Assembly (NCBI GenBank): GCA_903893745.1
Contig: CAITNF010000013.1
Span: 1 to 64,000 of the forward strand
Source: an uncultured Actinomycetes bacterium
Lineage (GTDB): Bacteria; Actinomycetota; Acidimicrobiia; Acidimicrobiales; RAAP-2
Length of the DNA: 64,000 bases
Reading direction: 5' to 3'
Part shown: positions 32,606 through 41,358 of the stretch, piece by piece
How the letters are laid out: every line of letters starts with the position of its first letter
How positions within the stretch are numbered: the stretch's first letter is position 1
Program-made: the position numbers and the translations under genes
The notes under the pieces: generated by a model
Databases searched by the model: none
Told to the model about the DNA's origin: nothing
The model's input: only the letters and a program-made list of their open reading frames with translations

Positions 32606-33669
32606 TTGGTGCGAGTTCACTCGTCCTTGGAACGTTGACAATCAGCGTTGCGGCCAACACTGTTTCGGCAACTGCGGCAACGAAATTTAAAGCGTGTGTC
32701 GTTACCGACACTGGTGGAGTCAACGACAAGTCCTTCAACGCTTCGGCGTGGCAGGGTGCGAAGGACGCCAAGAAAATTAACAAGAACATCAGCATTTCGT
32801 ATCTCTCGTCAACTTCGTCTACGGACTACGTCCCGAACATCAACAAGTTCATTCAGCAGCGCTGTGGTCTCATTGTGACCGTCGGCTTCTTAATGGATGA
32901 GGCGACTTCGACGGCGTCCAACGCACATCTATCGCAGAAGTTTGCGATCGTCGACGATGCGCCAAGCACGAAGTCGAAGAACGTCCTTTCCCTTCAGTAC
33001 GAAACTGACCAGGGTGCCTTCCTCGGTGGTTACCTCGCTGCGGCGAGCACCAAGACGGGTGCAGTAGGCACGTTCGGTGGCATGCAGTTCCCATCAGTCA
33101 CGCTCTACATGAACGGTTTTGTGGCCGGTGTGCGTTACTACAACAAGACTCAGGGCGCAGCCGTGAAGGCTCTTGGTTGGAACCCCGCATCTGGCAAGTG
33201 TTCGCTGGGCAAGTGTGACGGAACGGGTACGTTCGTTGGAAACTTCTCCGACCAGACTGCCGGAAAAACCATCACCGCTGGTGACTTCGCGGCTGGCGCG
33301 GACATTGTCTTCCCAGTTGCTGGTTCAGTCGGTCTCGGCTCTGTCGCGGCGGCCCAGCAGGCCGGCGCTGGTCACAGCGTGATGTGGGTTGACACCAACG
33401 GTTGTGTCAGCGACGCACAGTACTGTTCGTCATTTATTGGCAGTGTCACCAAGGGCGTTGAGCCTTCGGTGCGCGACGCAATTCTGTCAGCGGCCAAGGG
33501 CAAGTTCCACGGTGGAACCTACGTCGGTACCTTGAAGAATCAAGGCACGGGCGTGACCTACGGCGGCATTACGGTACCCGCGTCGGTGAAGGCCAAACTC
33601 AATGCTGTAGCCGCCGGTATCAAAAACGGCAGCATCTCGGTCAACCCGAACGACTACCCAGCTTCGTAG
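32557..33669 (+). CDS. bmpA: BMP-family ABC transporter substrate-binding protein (nucleoside type)
   Basis: 370 aa. A signal peptide covers about residues 1-41 (basic start, hydrophobic G-M-V-I-G-A-S-S-L-V-L-G-T-L, A-T-A-A end). The BMP/PnrA fold follows, with V-V-T-D-T-G-G-V-N-D-K-S-F-N-A-S-A near residue 50, typical of purine-nucleoside-binding BMP proteins. Most BMP proteins are lipoproteins; no lipobox Cys is visible here. SD GGAGGG lies 7 nt before the ATG. A strong terminator follows the gene, so the substrate-binding protein can be made in excess over the ATPase and permeases downstream. Nucleosides are the most likely ligand, given the salvage genes nearby. Confidence 0.9.
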   Translation: MQKVQIRGRLRHLGMVIGASSLVLGTLTISVAANTVSATAATKFKACVVTDTGGVNDKSFNASAWQGAKDAKKINKNISISYLSSTSSTDYVPNINKFIQQRCGLIVTVGFLMDEATSTASNAHLSQKFAIVDDAPSTKSKNVLSLQYETDQGAFLGGYLAAASTKTGAVGTFGGMQFPSVTLYMNGFVAGVRYYNKTQGAAVKALGWNPASGKCSLGKCDGTGTFVGNFSDQTAGKTITAGDFAAGADIVFPVAGSVGLGSVAAAQQAGAGHSVMWVDTNGCVSDAQYCSSFIGSVTKGVEPSVRDAILSAAKGKFHGGTYVGTLKNQGTGVTYGGITVPASVKAKLNAVAAGIKNGSISVNPNDYPAS

Positions 33670-33695
33670 TCTTACGCGGTCGATTGACTGCACGA

Positions 33696-33735
33696 ATGCA
33701 AAAGACCCGGGTCACTCGACCCGGGTCTTTTGCAT
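33696..33735. terminator. Strong 17-bp terminator hairpin after bmpA
   Basis: ATGCAAAAGACCCGGGT (33696-33712), a 6-nt loop and its perfect complement (33719-33735). The GC core is flanked by A- and T-runs, so it can work as an intrinsic terminator in both directions. It separates bmpA from the ATPase gene. Confidence 0.9.
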
Positions 33736-33744
33736 GACTACGAT
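33716..33744 (+). promoter_or_regulatory. Promoter of the ABC ATPase/permease genes, embedded in the terminator
   Basis: TCGACC (33716-33721) and TACGAT (33739-33744) are 17 nt apart and the ATG follows 8 nt later. The -35 lies in the loop and 3' arm of the preceding terminator, so bmpA read-through and initiation here may interfere. Confidence 0.5.
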
Positions 33745-33752
33745 GACTTGAT

Positions 33753-35264
33753 ATGCAATTAGAGCTTCGGGGAATTACTAAGCGATTCGGTAGTTTCACG
33801 GCGAACGACCGCATCGATCTCGTCGTCGAGCCCGGACAGATCCACTGTCTTTTAGGTGAAAACGGAGCCGGCAAGTCAACCCTCATGAATGTCCTCTTCG
33901 GACTCTTGCATCCCGATGAGGGCGAAATAATTCTTGACGGTGAAGTTACCAACTTTGCTGATTCGGGTGCCGCCGTGCGCAGAGGTATTGGCATGGTTCA
34001 CCAACACTTCATGTTGGTGCCAGTCTTCACGGTCGCCGAAAACGTCATTCTCGGCTTTGAACCAACCAAGTCCTTGGGGCGACTCGACTACGAAAAGGCG
34101 GCCGTGGATATTCGAAGAGTCTCTAAAGCATTTGACCTTGAGGTCGATCCGGACGCCATTATCGAAGAACTTCCCGTCGGGCTCCAGCAACGAGTTGAGA
34201 TCCTAAAGGCCCTGAACCACGACGCCGAACTACTAATTCTCGATGAACCAACCGCCGTCCTCACTCCCCAGGAAATCGAAGCCCTCATGGCCATCATGCG
34301 CTCACTGGCGGCGGCAGGAAAATCAATCCTCTTTATAACGCACAAACTCAAAGAGGTTCGAGCGATTGCCGACGTCATCACCGTCATCCGTCAGGGTCGA
34401 GTAGTCGCGACGGCCAAGCCGACCGATTCTGAAGAACAGCTTGCCTCGTTGATGGTTGGACGCGACGTCAATCTCACTGTCGAGAAACCGGCCTCCACAA
34501 CCGGTGGCAACATTCTCGAAATTCGAGATTTGGTGGTCCGAGATGACCGTGGCATCGCCGCCGTCAATGGCGTCACCCTCGACGTCCGCGCCGGGGAGAT
34601 TTTGGCGCTGGCGGGCGTCCAGGGAAACGGCCAAACGGAACTGGTAGAAGCGCTGGCGGGAATTCGGTCCGTTGAATCAGGCACCATCACGATAAATGGG
34701 CGTGACATCACCAATTGTTCTCCACGACAGATCCTCGACGCGGGATTAGGCCACGTACCCGAAGATCGCCAACGTAACGGTCTGGTTCTTTCAATGTCCG
34801 TGGCCGACAACTTGGTACTCAATACCCCTCGCCGGCATCCCTTTGCTTCTCGAGGGTCGCGCAACCTCGCTGCAGTAAATTCGTACGCTGAAACTCTCGT
34901 TCAAAATTTTGATATTCGTACTGGCTCGACCCAAGCAGTGGTTGGTTCACTCTCTGGCGGCAACCAACAGAAGGTAATCGTCGCCCGTGAACTTTCCAGA
35001 ACCCTGTCATTTTTTGTTGCCTCGCAACCCACCCGTGGGCTCGACGTTGGCTCAATCGAATACGTGCATCAGCAAATTGTGAAGCAGCGTGGTGAAGGAC
35101 TCGGCATTCTCATCGTTTCATCCGAGTTGGATGAAGTAATGGCCCTGGGTGATCGCATCGCGGTGATGCATCAGGGTCGCATCAGTGGCATCGTGACGCC
35201 CTCGGCCAGCCGCGAGACGATTGGTCTCTTGATGGCGGGCGTCGTGGAGGTGGCGAGTGCCTAG
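33753..35264 (+). CDS. Nucleoside-type ABC transporter ATPase (two ABC domains)
   Basis: 503 aa, two ABC domains fused head to tail, as in the NupA/YufO and ribose-type importers. Domain 1 has Walker A G-E-N-G-A-G-K-S-T, V-G-L-Q-Q-R-V-E in the signature region and L-L-I-L-D-E-P-T-A-V-L. Domain 2 has a degenerate Walker A (G-V-Q-G-N-G-Q-T-E), L-S-G-G-N-Q-Q-K and V-A-S-Q-P-T-R-G-L-D-V-G, where the Walker B Glu is replaced by Gln. One functional and one weakened site is normal for this group. It overlaps the first permease gene by 8 nt. Confidence 0.92.
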   Translation: MQLELRGITKRFGSFTANDRIDLVVEPGQIHCLLGENGAGKSTLMNVLFGLLHPDEGEIILDGEVTNFADSGAAVRRGIGMVHQHFMLVPVFTVAENVILGFEPTKSLGRLDYEKAAVDIRRVSKAFDLEVDPDAIIEELPVGLQQRVEILKALNHDAELLILDEPTAVLTPQEIEALMAIMRSLAAAGKSILFITHKLKEVRAIADVITVIRQGRVVATAKPTDSEEQLASLMVGRDVNLTVEKPASTTGGNILEIRDLVVRDDRGIAAVNGVTLDVRAGEILALAGVQGNGQTELVEALAGIRSVESGTITINGRDITNCSPRQILDAGLGHVPEDRQRNGLVLSMSVADNLVLNTPRRHPFASRGSRNLAAVNSYAETLVQNFDIRTGSTQAVVGSLSGGNQQKVIVARELSRTLSFFVASQPTRGLDVGSIEYVHQQIVKQRGEGLGILIVSSELDEVMALGDRIAVMHQGRISGIVTPSASRETIGLLMAGVVEVASA

Positions 35265-36510
35265 AGCATTCACGCAATTCGCGAACGCCTGGGTTCGACT
35301 CACGTCGAAGAGCCCAATTGTGGTGACATTCTTTGCCATCGTCCTCGGGCTACTGATTGGTGCGCTAATCATCATTACTACGACGCCTGCGGTCTTAGTG
35401 TCGTGGCGAGGCCTATTCCATAGTTGGGGAGGACTAGGTCACGCCCTCAAGGTGACCTTCGACAACGTGGGTAGTGCGTATCGTGACATGTTCTCTGGCT
35501 CGGTCGTCAATCCACCAGAATTTTGGCACGCTCTGACTACTGGAAAAAATTGGAACCAAGCACTCACGCCCATTTCCGAAACGCTGACCTACGCCACGCC
35601 GCTCATCATTGCGAGTATCGGGGTAGGCCTCGCGTTCCAAACTGGAATCTTCAATATTGGCGCCAACGGTCAGGCCATCCTGGGCGGCATCGCCGGGGCT
35701 TCGGTGGCAACTCTGATTCACCTACCTATGATCTTGCACCTCCCGTTGACGATGCTGGCGGGAATTGCTGGCGGGATGATTGCTGGATCGATACCCGGCT
35801 TATTAAAAGCCTTTACCGGAGCCCACGAAGTCATCGTGACCTTGATGTTGAACTACGTGGTTGCGCTTTTCCTTATTTTCTCATTGCTCTCAACTGCCCT
35901 ACAGCGGCCCAATCAATCAAACGATATTTCGCGAAACTTTGATCCGAGCGCGCAGTTGGCGCCTCTCTTTGGTACGGCGTCCGGTTTGCGCGTGAGTTGG
36001 GGAATTTTCATAGCTCTTGCTGTAGTGGTCTTTGCTTGGTGGTTCCTCGATCGTTCATCACTTGGTTTTGATTTTCGAGTGACTGGGGCGAACCCGAATG
36101 CGGCGCGAGCATCGGGTATCAATGCCAAGGCCGTCATCGTTATGGTCTTTCTACTTTCGGGTGGACTCGCCGGACTCGCCGGAGTAGTCCAGGCTTCCAG
36201 CACGACGCACTTAATCGACGGGGGCTTTCTTATTGGCAACGCCGGAATTGGCTTTACTGCGATTACGGTTGCGTTGCTCGGGCGCAATCGACCAATGGGC
36301 ATTCTGTGGGCGTCACTACTCTTTGCCGCACTCGGCGTCGGTGGCCGGGCAATGCAAGCCAGCACCGGAATTCCGCTGGACCTGGCGACCGTTATCCAGT
36401 CGGCAATCGTTCTCTTTGTTGCCACCCCAGTGTTGGTGAAAGAGATTTTCCGCCTGCACACGGCCCAGACTGGGGCGGTCCAACTCGCCACGAAGGGCTG
36501 GAGTTCATGA
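35257..36510 (+). CDS. Nucleoside-type ABC transporter permease 1
   Basis: 417 aa with about ten membrane segments, family of BPD_transp_2/NupB-like permeases. The A-F-Q-T-G-I-F-N-I-G-A-N-G-Q segment near 125 and D-F-R-V-T-G-A-N-P-N-A-A-R-A-S-G-I-N near 270 are the conserved coupling parts. The start GTG lies inside the ATPase gene's end. It ends in an ATGA overlap with the second permease. The two permeases form the channel. Confidence 0.92.
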   Translation: MPRAFTQFANAWVRLTSKSPIVVTFFAIVLGLLIGALIIITTTPAVLVSWRGLFHSWGGLGHALKVTFDNVGSAYRDMFSGSVVNPPEFWHALTTGKNWNQALTPISETLTYATPLIIASIGVGLAFQTGIFNIGANGQAILGGIAGASVATLIHLPMILHLPLTMLAGIAGGMIAGSIPGLLKAFTGAHEVIVTLMLNYVVALFLIFSLLSTALQRPNQSNDISRNFDPSAQLAPLFGTASGLRVSWGIFIALAVVVFAWWFLDRSSLGFDFRVTGANPNAARASGINAKAVIVMVFLLSGGLAGLAGVVQASSTTHLIDGGFLIGNAGIGFTAITVALLGRNRPMGILWASLLFAALGVGGRAMQASTGIPLDLATVIQSAIVLFVATPVLVKEIFRLHTAQTGAVQLATKGWSS

Positions 36511-37808
36511 GCGTCACTGAATCCCCGACAACCGTGGCGATCTCGCCTCGCGCCGCCGCCAACACTCGCACGAGGGTCATCGGTCTGTTGATGGCGGTGA
36601 TCGGTCTGATTACCACGTTCATATTTGGGATGGGATCGGTCGGAAGTGCAAAATCTTCTCTGACGTTCACTCCCGTCAACTTGCAGTCAGCACCGTGGCA
36701 CTTAGGGGCGTTGACACTTTCCACACGACTCTGTGACGTCATCATTGGACTGCTCATGATCGCTCTCGGTGTCGAAGTGGTCGTGCGACACCCCGCCAAG
36801 GGTGTCATGGCTCGATTTGGCCTTGTTGCTGTACTCTTTTTTCTCGCGCTGCTGGTGTGGGCGGCACGGAGTCCTGGTCCCTCGCAGGTGCCCTTCATTA
36901 ATCTGACCTCCATACTCATCGGAAGTTCGACTCTGGCGATGGTCCTTATTTTTGGTTCGCTCTCGGGAGTGATGTGCGAACGTGCCGGCGTTGTCAACAT
37001 CGCCATCGAAGGTCAATTCATCGGTGGTGCATTTCTTGGCAGCATGATTGTCTCGACGACGCACAGTTTTATTTACGCCGCCCTCGCCGGGGCCGTCATG
37101 GGTGGACTACTCGGACTCATCCTCGCTTTTCTGGCCCTTCGTTACTTGTCGGATCAAATCATTGTCGGGGTCGTGCTCGTCACCATGCTCGGCAGTCTCT
37201 CGTCCTACCTCAACTTGCAGGTCTTAACGCCGTATCCGCAGTACAACACTGGGCATACGGCACCCAACCTGGCCATTCCACTACTCTCAAAAATTCCAAT
37301 TCTGGGTCCGGTCTTCTTTAACCAAACGGGTTTCTTCTACGTGATGCTCGTACTCGTTGTGGTAATCAGCTTTGGCTTGTTTAAGACTCGATGGGGGCTT
37401 CGAGTCCGTGCAGTCGGTGAGCACCCCGAAGCGGCCTCGTCAGTCGGTATTAACGTCATTCGCACGAGATACACCAGCGTCATCATGGGCGGGGCAATTG
37501 CCGGCATTGGCGGTGTGGCCTTCATGGCCGCCCAGGGCCAATTCCAACCTGGCTACACCTCGGGCTTGGGCTACATCGCACTGGCGGCTTTAATCTTTGG
37601 CCGCTGGCGTCCTTCTGGAGCGGTCGTTGCGTCGGTGCTCTTTGGAATTTCGGTCTACCTCGCGGATAACTTACAGACCTATCAAATCCCCGTTCCGACC
37701 GAAGTGCTCGGCATGTTCCCCTACCTCATCACCATTGCCGTGGTATCGGGCTTAATTGGGCGTGTGCGCCCTCCCGCGGCCGACGGCCAGCCATACCAGC
37801 GCGACTAG
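36507..37808 (+). CDS. Nucleoside-type ABC transporter permease 2
   Basis: 433 aa, with an N-terminal extension carrying about four extra hydrophobic segments before the conserved permease core. The core contains C-E-R-A-G-V-V-N-I-A-I-E-G-Q near 155 and G-L-R-V-R-A-V-G-E-H-P-E-A-A-S-S-V-G-I-N near 300. The ATG at 36507 overlaps the previous stop (ATGA); the longer open frame upstream is a shadow. The stop is tail-to-tail with psuK, sharing CTAG, with no room for a terminator. Confidence 0.92.
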   Translation: MSVTESPTTVAISPRAAANTRTRVIGLLMAVIGLITTFIFGMGSVGSAKSSLTFTPVNLQSAPWHLGALTLSTRLCDVIIGLLMIALGVEVVVRHPAKGVMARFGLVAVLFFLALLVWAARSPGPSQVPFINLTSILIGSSTLAMVLIFGSLSGVMCERAGVVNIAIEGQFIGGAFLGSMIVSTTHSFIYAALAGAVMGGLLGLILAFLALRYLSDQIIVGVVLVTMLGSLSSYLNLQVLTPYPQYNTGHTAPNLAIPLLSKIPILGPVFFNQTGFFYVMLVLVVVISFGLFKTRWGLRVRAVGEHPEAASSVGINVIRTRYTSVIMGGAIAGIGGVAFMAAQGQFQPGYTSGLGYIALAALIFGRWRPSGAVVASVLFGISVYLADNLQTYQIPVPTEVLGMFPYLITIAVVSGLIGRVRPPAADGQPYQRD

Positions 37809-38686
37809 CCCCGAGCGCCCAGGCCGCGAACAACGCCCGCAGCAGTCTCCATAGCAACGTCTAGTGCAGTGGCCATCGAAGATCCCTTCAGCCGAGCAGC
37901 CAAGTAACCACCCGTCGCGGCGTCGCCCGCACCCGTGGTGTCAACAACGTCATGACTCTGGGAACTCGACGTCACGACTTCATCACCGCAACGGCTGATC
38001 GCGCCGGCTCCACCTCGCGTGATGACGACTTCGGAAAATTGATTGACCAGGAATGCCAGAGCCTCCTCAGCGTCCGCGGCACCACTCAACGCCAGCGCCT
38101 CTTCTTCGTTGGCGAACAAGTGTGTAGCACCACTGGCTGCACCGAGAAATGTCGAAACCCCCACCGACAAGAGTGGACCCACCGAACAGACGTCAATCGA
38201 AACACTACGACCGCGATCGCGGGCTCGAGCGAGTGCCTTTTGAGCTAGCGGCCGAGTCAGTTGATCGAGCAACGTGTAGCCCGAGATGTGCAAATGATCG
38301 AAGTCAACACCCATTTGGGCCGCGACGAACGAATCACTGAGCAGTGGATTCGCCCCGCGATCAGTCAGCATTGAACGTTGACCGTCGGCGCCAACGAGGG
38401 CCACGACCACACCAGTCGGTCGGTCGACTACTTGCAAGTGTGTTTGCGCATTAACCCGTTCCATCTCATTAATAAAAAGACGTCCGGCAGTGTCGTCACC
38501 AACCGCACCGAGGTAACGAACTTGACAGTTCGCCATCGCCATCGCGACCGCGATATTCGCGGCCGACCCGCCACGACTTAACTTCACGTTGGCGGGTGTG
38601 TCGCTCGTAGACGCCAGTGGCGCCGTGGGCTGAACCACTACGTCCAACATGACGTCACCAATGAGAAGTACCGAAGGATTCGTCAC
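37805..38686 (-). CDS. psuK: PfkB-family kinase, probable pseudouridine kinase
   Basis: 293 aa ribokinase-like fold. G-G-S-A-A-N-I-A-V near residue 39 and the C-terminal anion-hole motif D-T-T-G-A-G-D-A-A-T-G-G with catalytic Asp are clear. PfkB kinases phosphorylate ribose, adenosine, pseudouridine and related sugars. The GTG start overlaps the psuG stop by 4 nt (GTGA), and the PsuK-PsuG pair is the known route for pseudouridine: phosphorylation to pseudouridine 5'-phosphate, then C-C glycosidic cleavage. Pseudouridine kinase is therefore the best call; ribokinase or adenosine kinase activity is possible. Confidence 0.8.
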   Translation of the reverse strand: MTNPSVLLIGDVMLDVVVQPTAPLASTSDTPANVKLSRGGSAANIAVAMAMANCQVRYLGAVGDDTAGRLFINEMERVNAQTHLQVVDRPTGVVVALVGADGQRSMLTDRGANPLLSDSFVAAQMGVDFDHLHISGYTLLDQLTRPLAQKALARARDRGRSVSIDVCSVGPLLSVGVSTFLGAASGATHLFANEEEALALSGAADAEEALAFLVNQFSEVVITRGGAGAISRCGDEVVTSSSQSHDVVDTTGAGDAATGGYLAARLKGSSMATALDVAMETAAGVVRGLGARG

Positions 38687-39612
38687 GCCGAGAGGGTTGC
38701 CAATTCGGTCGCGACCCGACCAGCGAGACGGGCGTTGCCCACCACTAAATCGCGATTCACTTGAACGCTGAGCCCCGAGGTGAAGCGCGCAAACTCACCC
38801 AGCAGAACTGGGGTGACCTCTTTGCCCGTGATCGAGAGCGCGGCAACCTGGGCTAGTCCACTCGCCAGAGCCTGATCATGCAGCGCTTCGTCAAGTTGGC
38901 GTTCCTGATCAACGGGGTTCGCCAGGAGCAGACCCGAGGAAGAAAATAGTTGGTGGGCCAAAAATGCCGCTGCTACTTCACGAGCATTCTCGACCGACCA
39001 GTCCACCACGAAGCCGCTGTCACTTCGATAGAACCCGGGGAAGCTTTTCGTCTGATAGCCAATGACCGGTACGCCAAGTGAATCGAGACGTTCCAAAGTC
39101 GCCCCAATATCCAAAATTGATTTCACTCCGGAAGCGACCACGAGGACCGACGTACGCGACAGCGCTGTTAAATCAGCGGACTCATCAAAACTGGTTATCG
39201 CGTCACGGTGCACCCCACCGAGCCCTCCGGTCGCCATGACCTTGATACCCACGCGAGCAGCACACGCGATGGTCGCGGCCACTGTGGTGGCGCCGTCTTG
39301 TCGCGTCGCAAGCGCGGGGCCGAGGTCGCGCGTCGAGAGCTTGGCCGTTCCATGTGATGGTGCAGCGAGACGAGCGACTTGCTCCATAGTCAGACCGACG
39401 ACAATGCGCCCATCGAGCAGACCAATGGTTGCGGGGACCGCACCACCTTCGCGAATCACTGCTTCGCAGTCAGCCGCCACCTCCAAATTGATCGGGGCGG
39501 GCAGGCCCTGCACCACAATGGTCGATTCCAATGCCACCACCCCGCGCCGTTCGTGCAGGGCGGTGCGGACCTCGTCGTTCACCACGATTGACGTCTCTTC
39601 AAAGTTATTCAC
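38683..39612 (-). CDS. psuG: Pseudouridine-5'-phosphate glycosidase
   Basis: 309 aa, the family's usual size. A-L-E-S-T-I-V-V-Q-G-L-P-A-P near the N-terminus, P-A-T-I-G-L-L-D-G-R-I-V-V-G, K-L-S-T-R-D-L, and M-A-T-G-G-L-G-G-V-H-R with the Schiff-base region are diagnostic of PsuG (formerly YeiN/indigoidine A-like). It cleaves pseudouridine 5'-phosphate to uracil and ribose 5-phosphate. The gene starts at a GTG 25 nt from the divergent cdd start; a TACACT -10 lies 10 nt upstream. Confidence 0.93.
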   Translation of the reverse strand: MNNFEETSIVVNDEVRTALHERRGVVALESTIVVQGLPAPINLEVAADCEAVIREGGAVPATIGLLDGRIVVGLTMEQVARLAAPSHGTAKLSTRDLGPALATRQDGATTVAATIACAARVGIKVMATGGLGGVHRDAITSFDESADLTALSRTSVLVVASGVKSILDIGATLERLDSLGVPVIGYQTKSFPGFYRSDSGFVVDWSVENAREVAAAFLAHQLFSSSGLLLANPVDQERQLDEALHDQALASGLAQVAALSITGKEVTPVLLGEFARFTSGLSVQVNRDLVVGNARLAGRVATELATLSA

Positions 39613-39622
39613 GCACTGCGAA

Positions 39623-39631
39623 GTGTACTGT
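39623..39631. promoter_or_regulatory. Overlapping divergent -10 elements of psuG and cdd
   Basis: TACTGT (39626-39631, plus strand) ends 6 nt before the cdd GTG. TACACT (39623-39628, minus strand) ends 10 nt before the psuG GTG. The two hexamers share three bases, so RNA polymerase cannot open both at once. Confidence 0.5.
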
Positions 39632-39637
39632 TGAACG

Positions 39638-40057
39638 GTGAGTTCATTAGGTAAAATCCCCTGGCCGTTACTACGTGAACAGGCCCGTAGCGCTACTAGT
39701 CGATCGTACGCTCCCTATTCGCACGTGACGGTTGGCGCGGCTGGTTACACGAGCAACGGCGAAATCATCACTGGCTCAAATATCGAGAACGCTAGTTACG
39801 GTCTCACCCTGTGTGCCGAATGCTCACTGATAAGTGCCCTCATTGGCCAAGGTGGTGGACGGCTCGTGGCTGTCGCCATCGTGGCGGGTGACGGTGAACC
39901 CATCGCCCCCTGCGGGCGCTGTCGCCAACTGCTCTTCGAACACGGGGGCGCCGAGCTCTTAGTTGACGCCGGAGAAACAGCAGCGCCCCACACCCTTGGA
40001 GCATTACTACCCGAAGCTTTTGGACCGAGTGATCTCGGAGTGCGACGCACGCCATGA
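39638..40057 (+). CDS. cdd: Cytidine deaminase
   Basis: 139 aa, homotetrameric-type size. Zinc and catalytic residues: C-A-E in L-C-A-E-C-S-L-I near 56-60, and P-C-G-R-C-R-Q near 90. N-I-E-N-A-S-Y-G-L-T is the substrate loop. It deaminates cytidine and deoxycytidine to (deoxy)uridine. The GTG start fits a leaderless mRNA. Its stop overlaps the deoA ATG (ATGA). Confidence 0.95.
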   Translation: MSSLGKIPWPLLREQARSATSRSYAPYSHVTVGAAGYTSNGEIITGSNIENASYGLTLCAECSLISALIGQGGGRLVAVAIVAGDGEPIAPCGRCRQLLFEHGGAELLVDAGETAAPHTLGALLPEAFGPSDLGVRRTP

Positions 40058-41331
40058 GTACGTTTTCAGCCGTTGACGTCATCACGACCAAGCGCGACGG
40101 TGGCGTGCTGAGCAACGACGCCATTGGTTGGATGCTCAATAGTTACGTGGCGGGTTTAGTAGCGGACGAGCAAATGTCGTCGCTGCTGATGGCCATCTTC
40201 TTTAACGGTCTCAGTCCCGAGGAACTACGAACGTGGACTGCGTGCATGATCGATTCGGGTGAACGGCTCGATCTTCGAGGACTTTCTCGACCGACCGTGG
40301 ACAAACACTCCACCGGCGGGGTTGGCGACAAAATTTCTCTGATCCTGGCCCCTCTGGTCGCAGCCTGTGGTGCCGCAGTACCGCAACTCTCGGGCCGCGG
40401 TCTCGGGCACACGGGTGGCACGCTCGACAAATTAGAAGCAATTCCCGGCTGGCGAGCAGTACTGACCAACGACGAGATCCGCGACCAGCTCGAAGAGGTC
40501 GGCGTCGTCATCTGTGCCGCCGGGGCCGGACTCGCTCCAGTGGATCGCAAGCTCTACGCGCTGCGCGACGTCACGGCAACCGTTGAATCCATCCCCCTCA
40601 TCTCGTCCTCAATCATGTCCAAGAAGATTGCCGAAGGAACCGGCGCCCTGCTCTTGGACGTGAAGGTCGGGCGTGGGGCGTTCATTAAGGACTACGAACG
40701 GGCCCGCACCCTTGCCGCCACCATGGTCTCGTTGGGCAACGACCACGGTGTGGCGACGGTCGCTCAGCTCACGGCGATGGACGCTCCGCTCGGCCGAGCC
40801 GTTGGCAACGCGCTCGAAGTGACTGAATCGGTTGATGTGTTGCGTGGTGAGGGGCCAGCGGACGTTCGAGAACTCACCCTGGCACTAGCGCGCATCATGG
40901 TGTCGCTTGTGGGTATCGACGTCGATCCCGAAACCAAACTCAACGATGGCTCAGCCTACGAGGTCTACAAACAGATGATCACCGCCCAAGGAGGCGACGC
41001 TGACGCCGAGATGCCGCTGGCGACGCATCGATCAACCGTGGACGCCACCCGTAGTGGCGTCATTCAGTCCATTGACGCTCTCCAGGTTGGTCTGGCCGCG
41101 TGGCGACTCGGCGCCGGTCGGGCCCGAAAGGAAGATCCCGTCAGCGCTGGTGCGGGTGTGCTCTGTTTAGTGCGCCCGGGCGACCAGATTGAAGCCGGCC
41201 AGCCACTATTCGAAATTCACGCCGATGACGTCGAGCACCTGGAGCGGGGCCACCAGAGTCTGAGTGATGCACTAGTAATTGGCGAAGGCGCCGTGACCCC
41301 GACACCACTACTCCTCGATCGAATTCAGTAG
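40054..41331 (+). CDS. deoA: Thymidine phosphorylase (pyrimidine nucleoside phosphorylase)
   Basis: 425 aa. The opening A-V-D-V-I-T-T-K-R-D-G-G, the signature D-K-H-S-T-G-G-V-G-D-K near residue 82 with the phosphate-binding K/S/T, S-G-R-G-L-G-H-T-G-G-T-L-D-K and the C-terminal barrel-sandwich domain are all present. It converts thymidine, deoxyuridine or uridine plus phosphate to the base and (deoxy)ribose 1-phosphate. It is co-translated with cdd through a 4-nt overlap. Confidence 0.95.
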   Translation: MSTFSAVDVITTKRDGGVLSNDAIGWMLNSYVAGLVADEQMSSLLMAIFFNGLSPEELRTWTACMIDSGERLDLRGLSRPTVDKHSTGGVGDKISLILAPLVAACGAAVPQLSGRGLGHTGGTLDKLEAIPGWRAVLTNDEIRDQLEEVGVVICAAGAGLAPVDRKLYALRDVTATVESIPLISSSIMSKKIAEGTGALLLDVKVGRGAFIKDYERARTLAATMVSLGNDHGVATVAQLTAMDAPLGRAVGNALEVTESVDVLRGEGPADVRELTLALARIMVSLVGIDVDPETKLNDGSAYEVYKQMITAQGGDADAEMPLATHRSTVDATRSGVIQSIDALQVGLAAWRLGAGRARKEDPVSAGAGVLCLVRPGDQIEAGQPLFEIHADDVEHLERGHQSLSDALVIGEGAVTPTPLLLDRIQ

Positions 41332-41352
41332 GCGCTGCTTGCTGGCTAGCCT
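41324..41352 (+). promoter_or_regulatory. Leaderless promoter of add
   Basis: TAGCCT (41347-41352) ends 6 nt before the ATG at 41359 and there is no SD. A weak -35, TTCAGT (41324-41329), is 17 nt upstream and lies in the end of deoA. add can thus be made apart from cdd-deoA. Confidence 0.5.
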
Positions 41353-41358
41353 TGTTTC

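Noticed and set aside
35913-36491. 192-codon minus-strand frame over permease 1
   Set aside because: It is antisense to a clear membrane protein gene and has no recognisable motif.
37805-38686. PfkB kinase as ribokinase
   Set aside because: Possible, but the 4-nt overlap with psuG makes pseudouridine kinase the stronger call.
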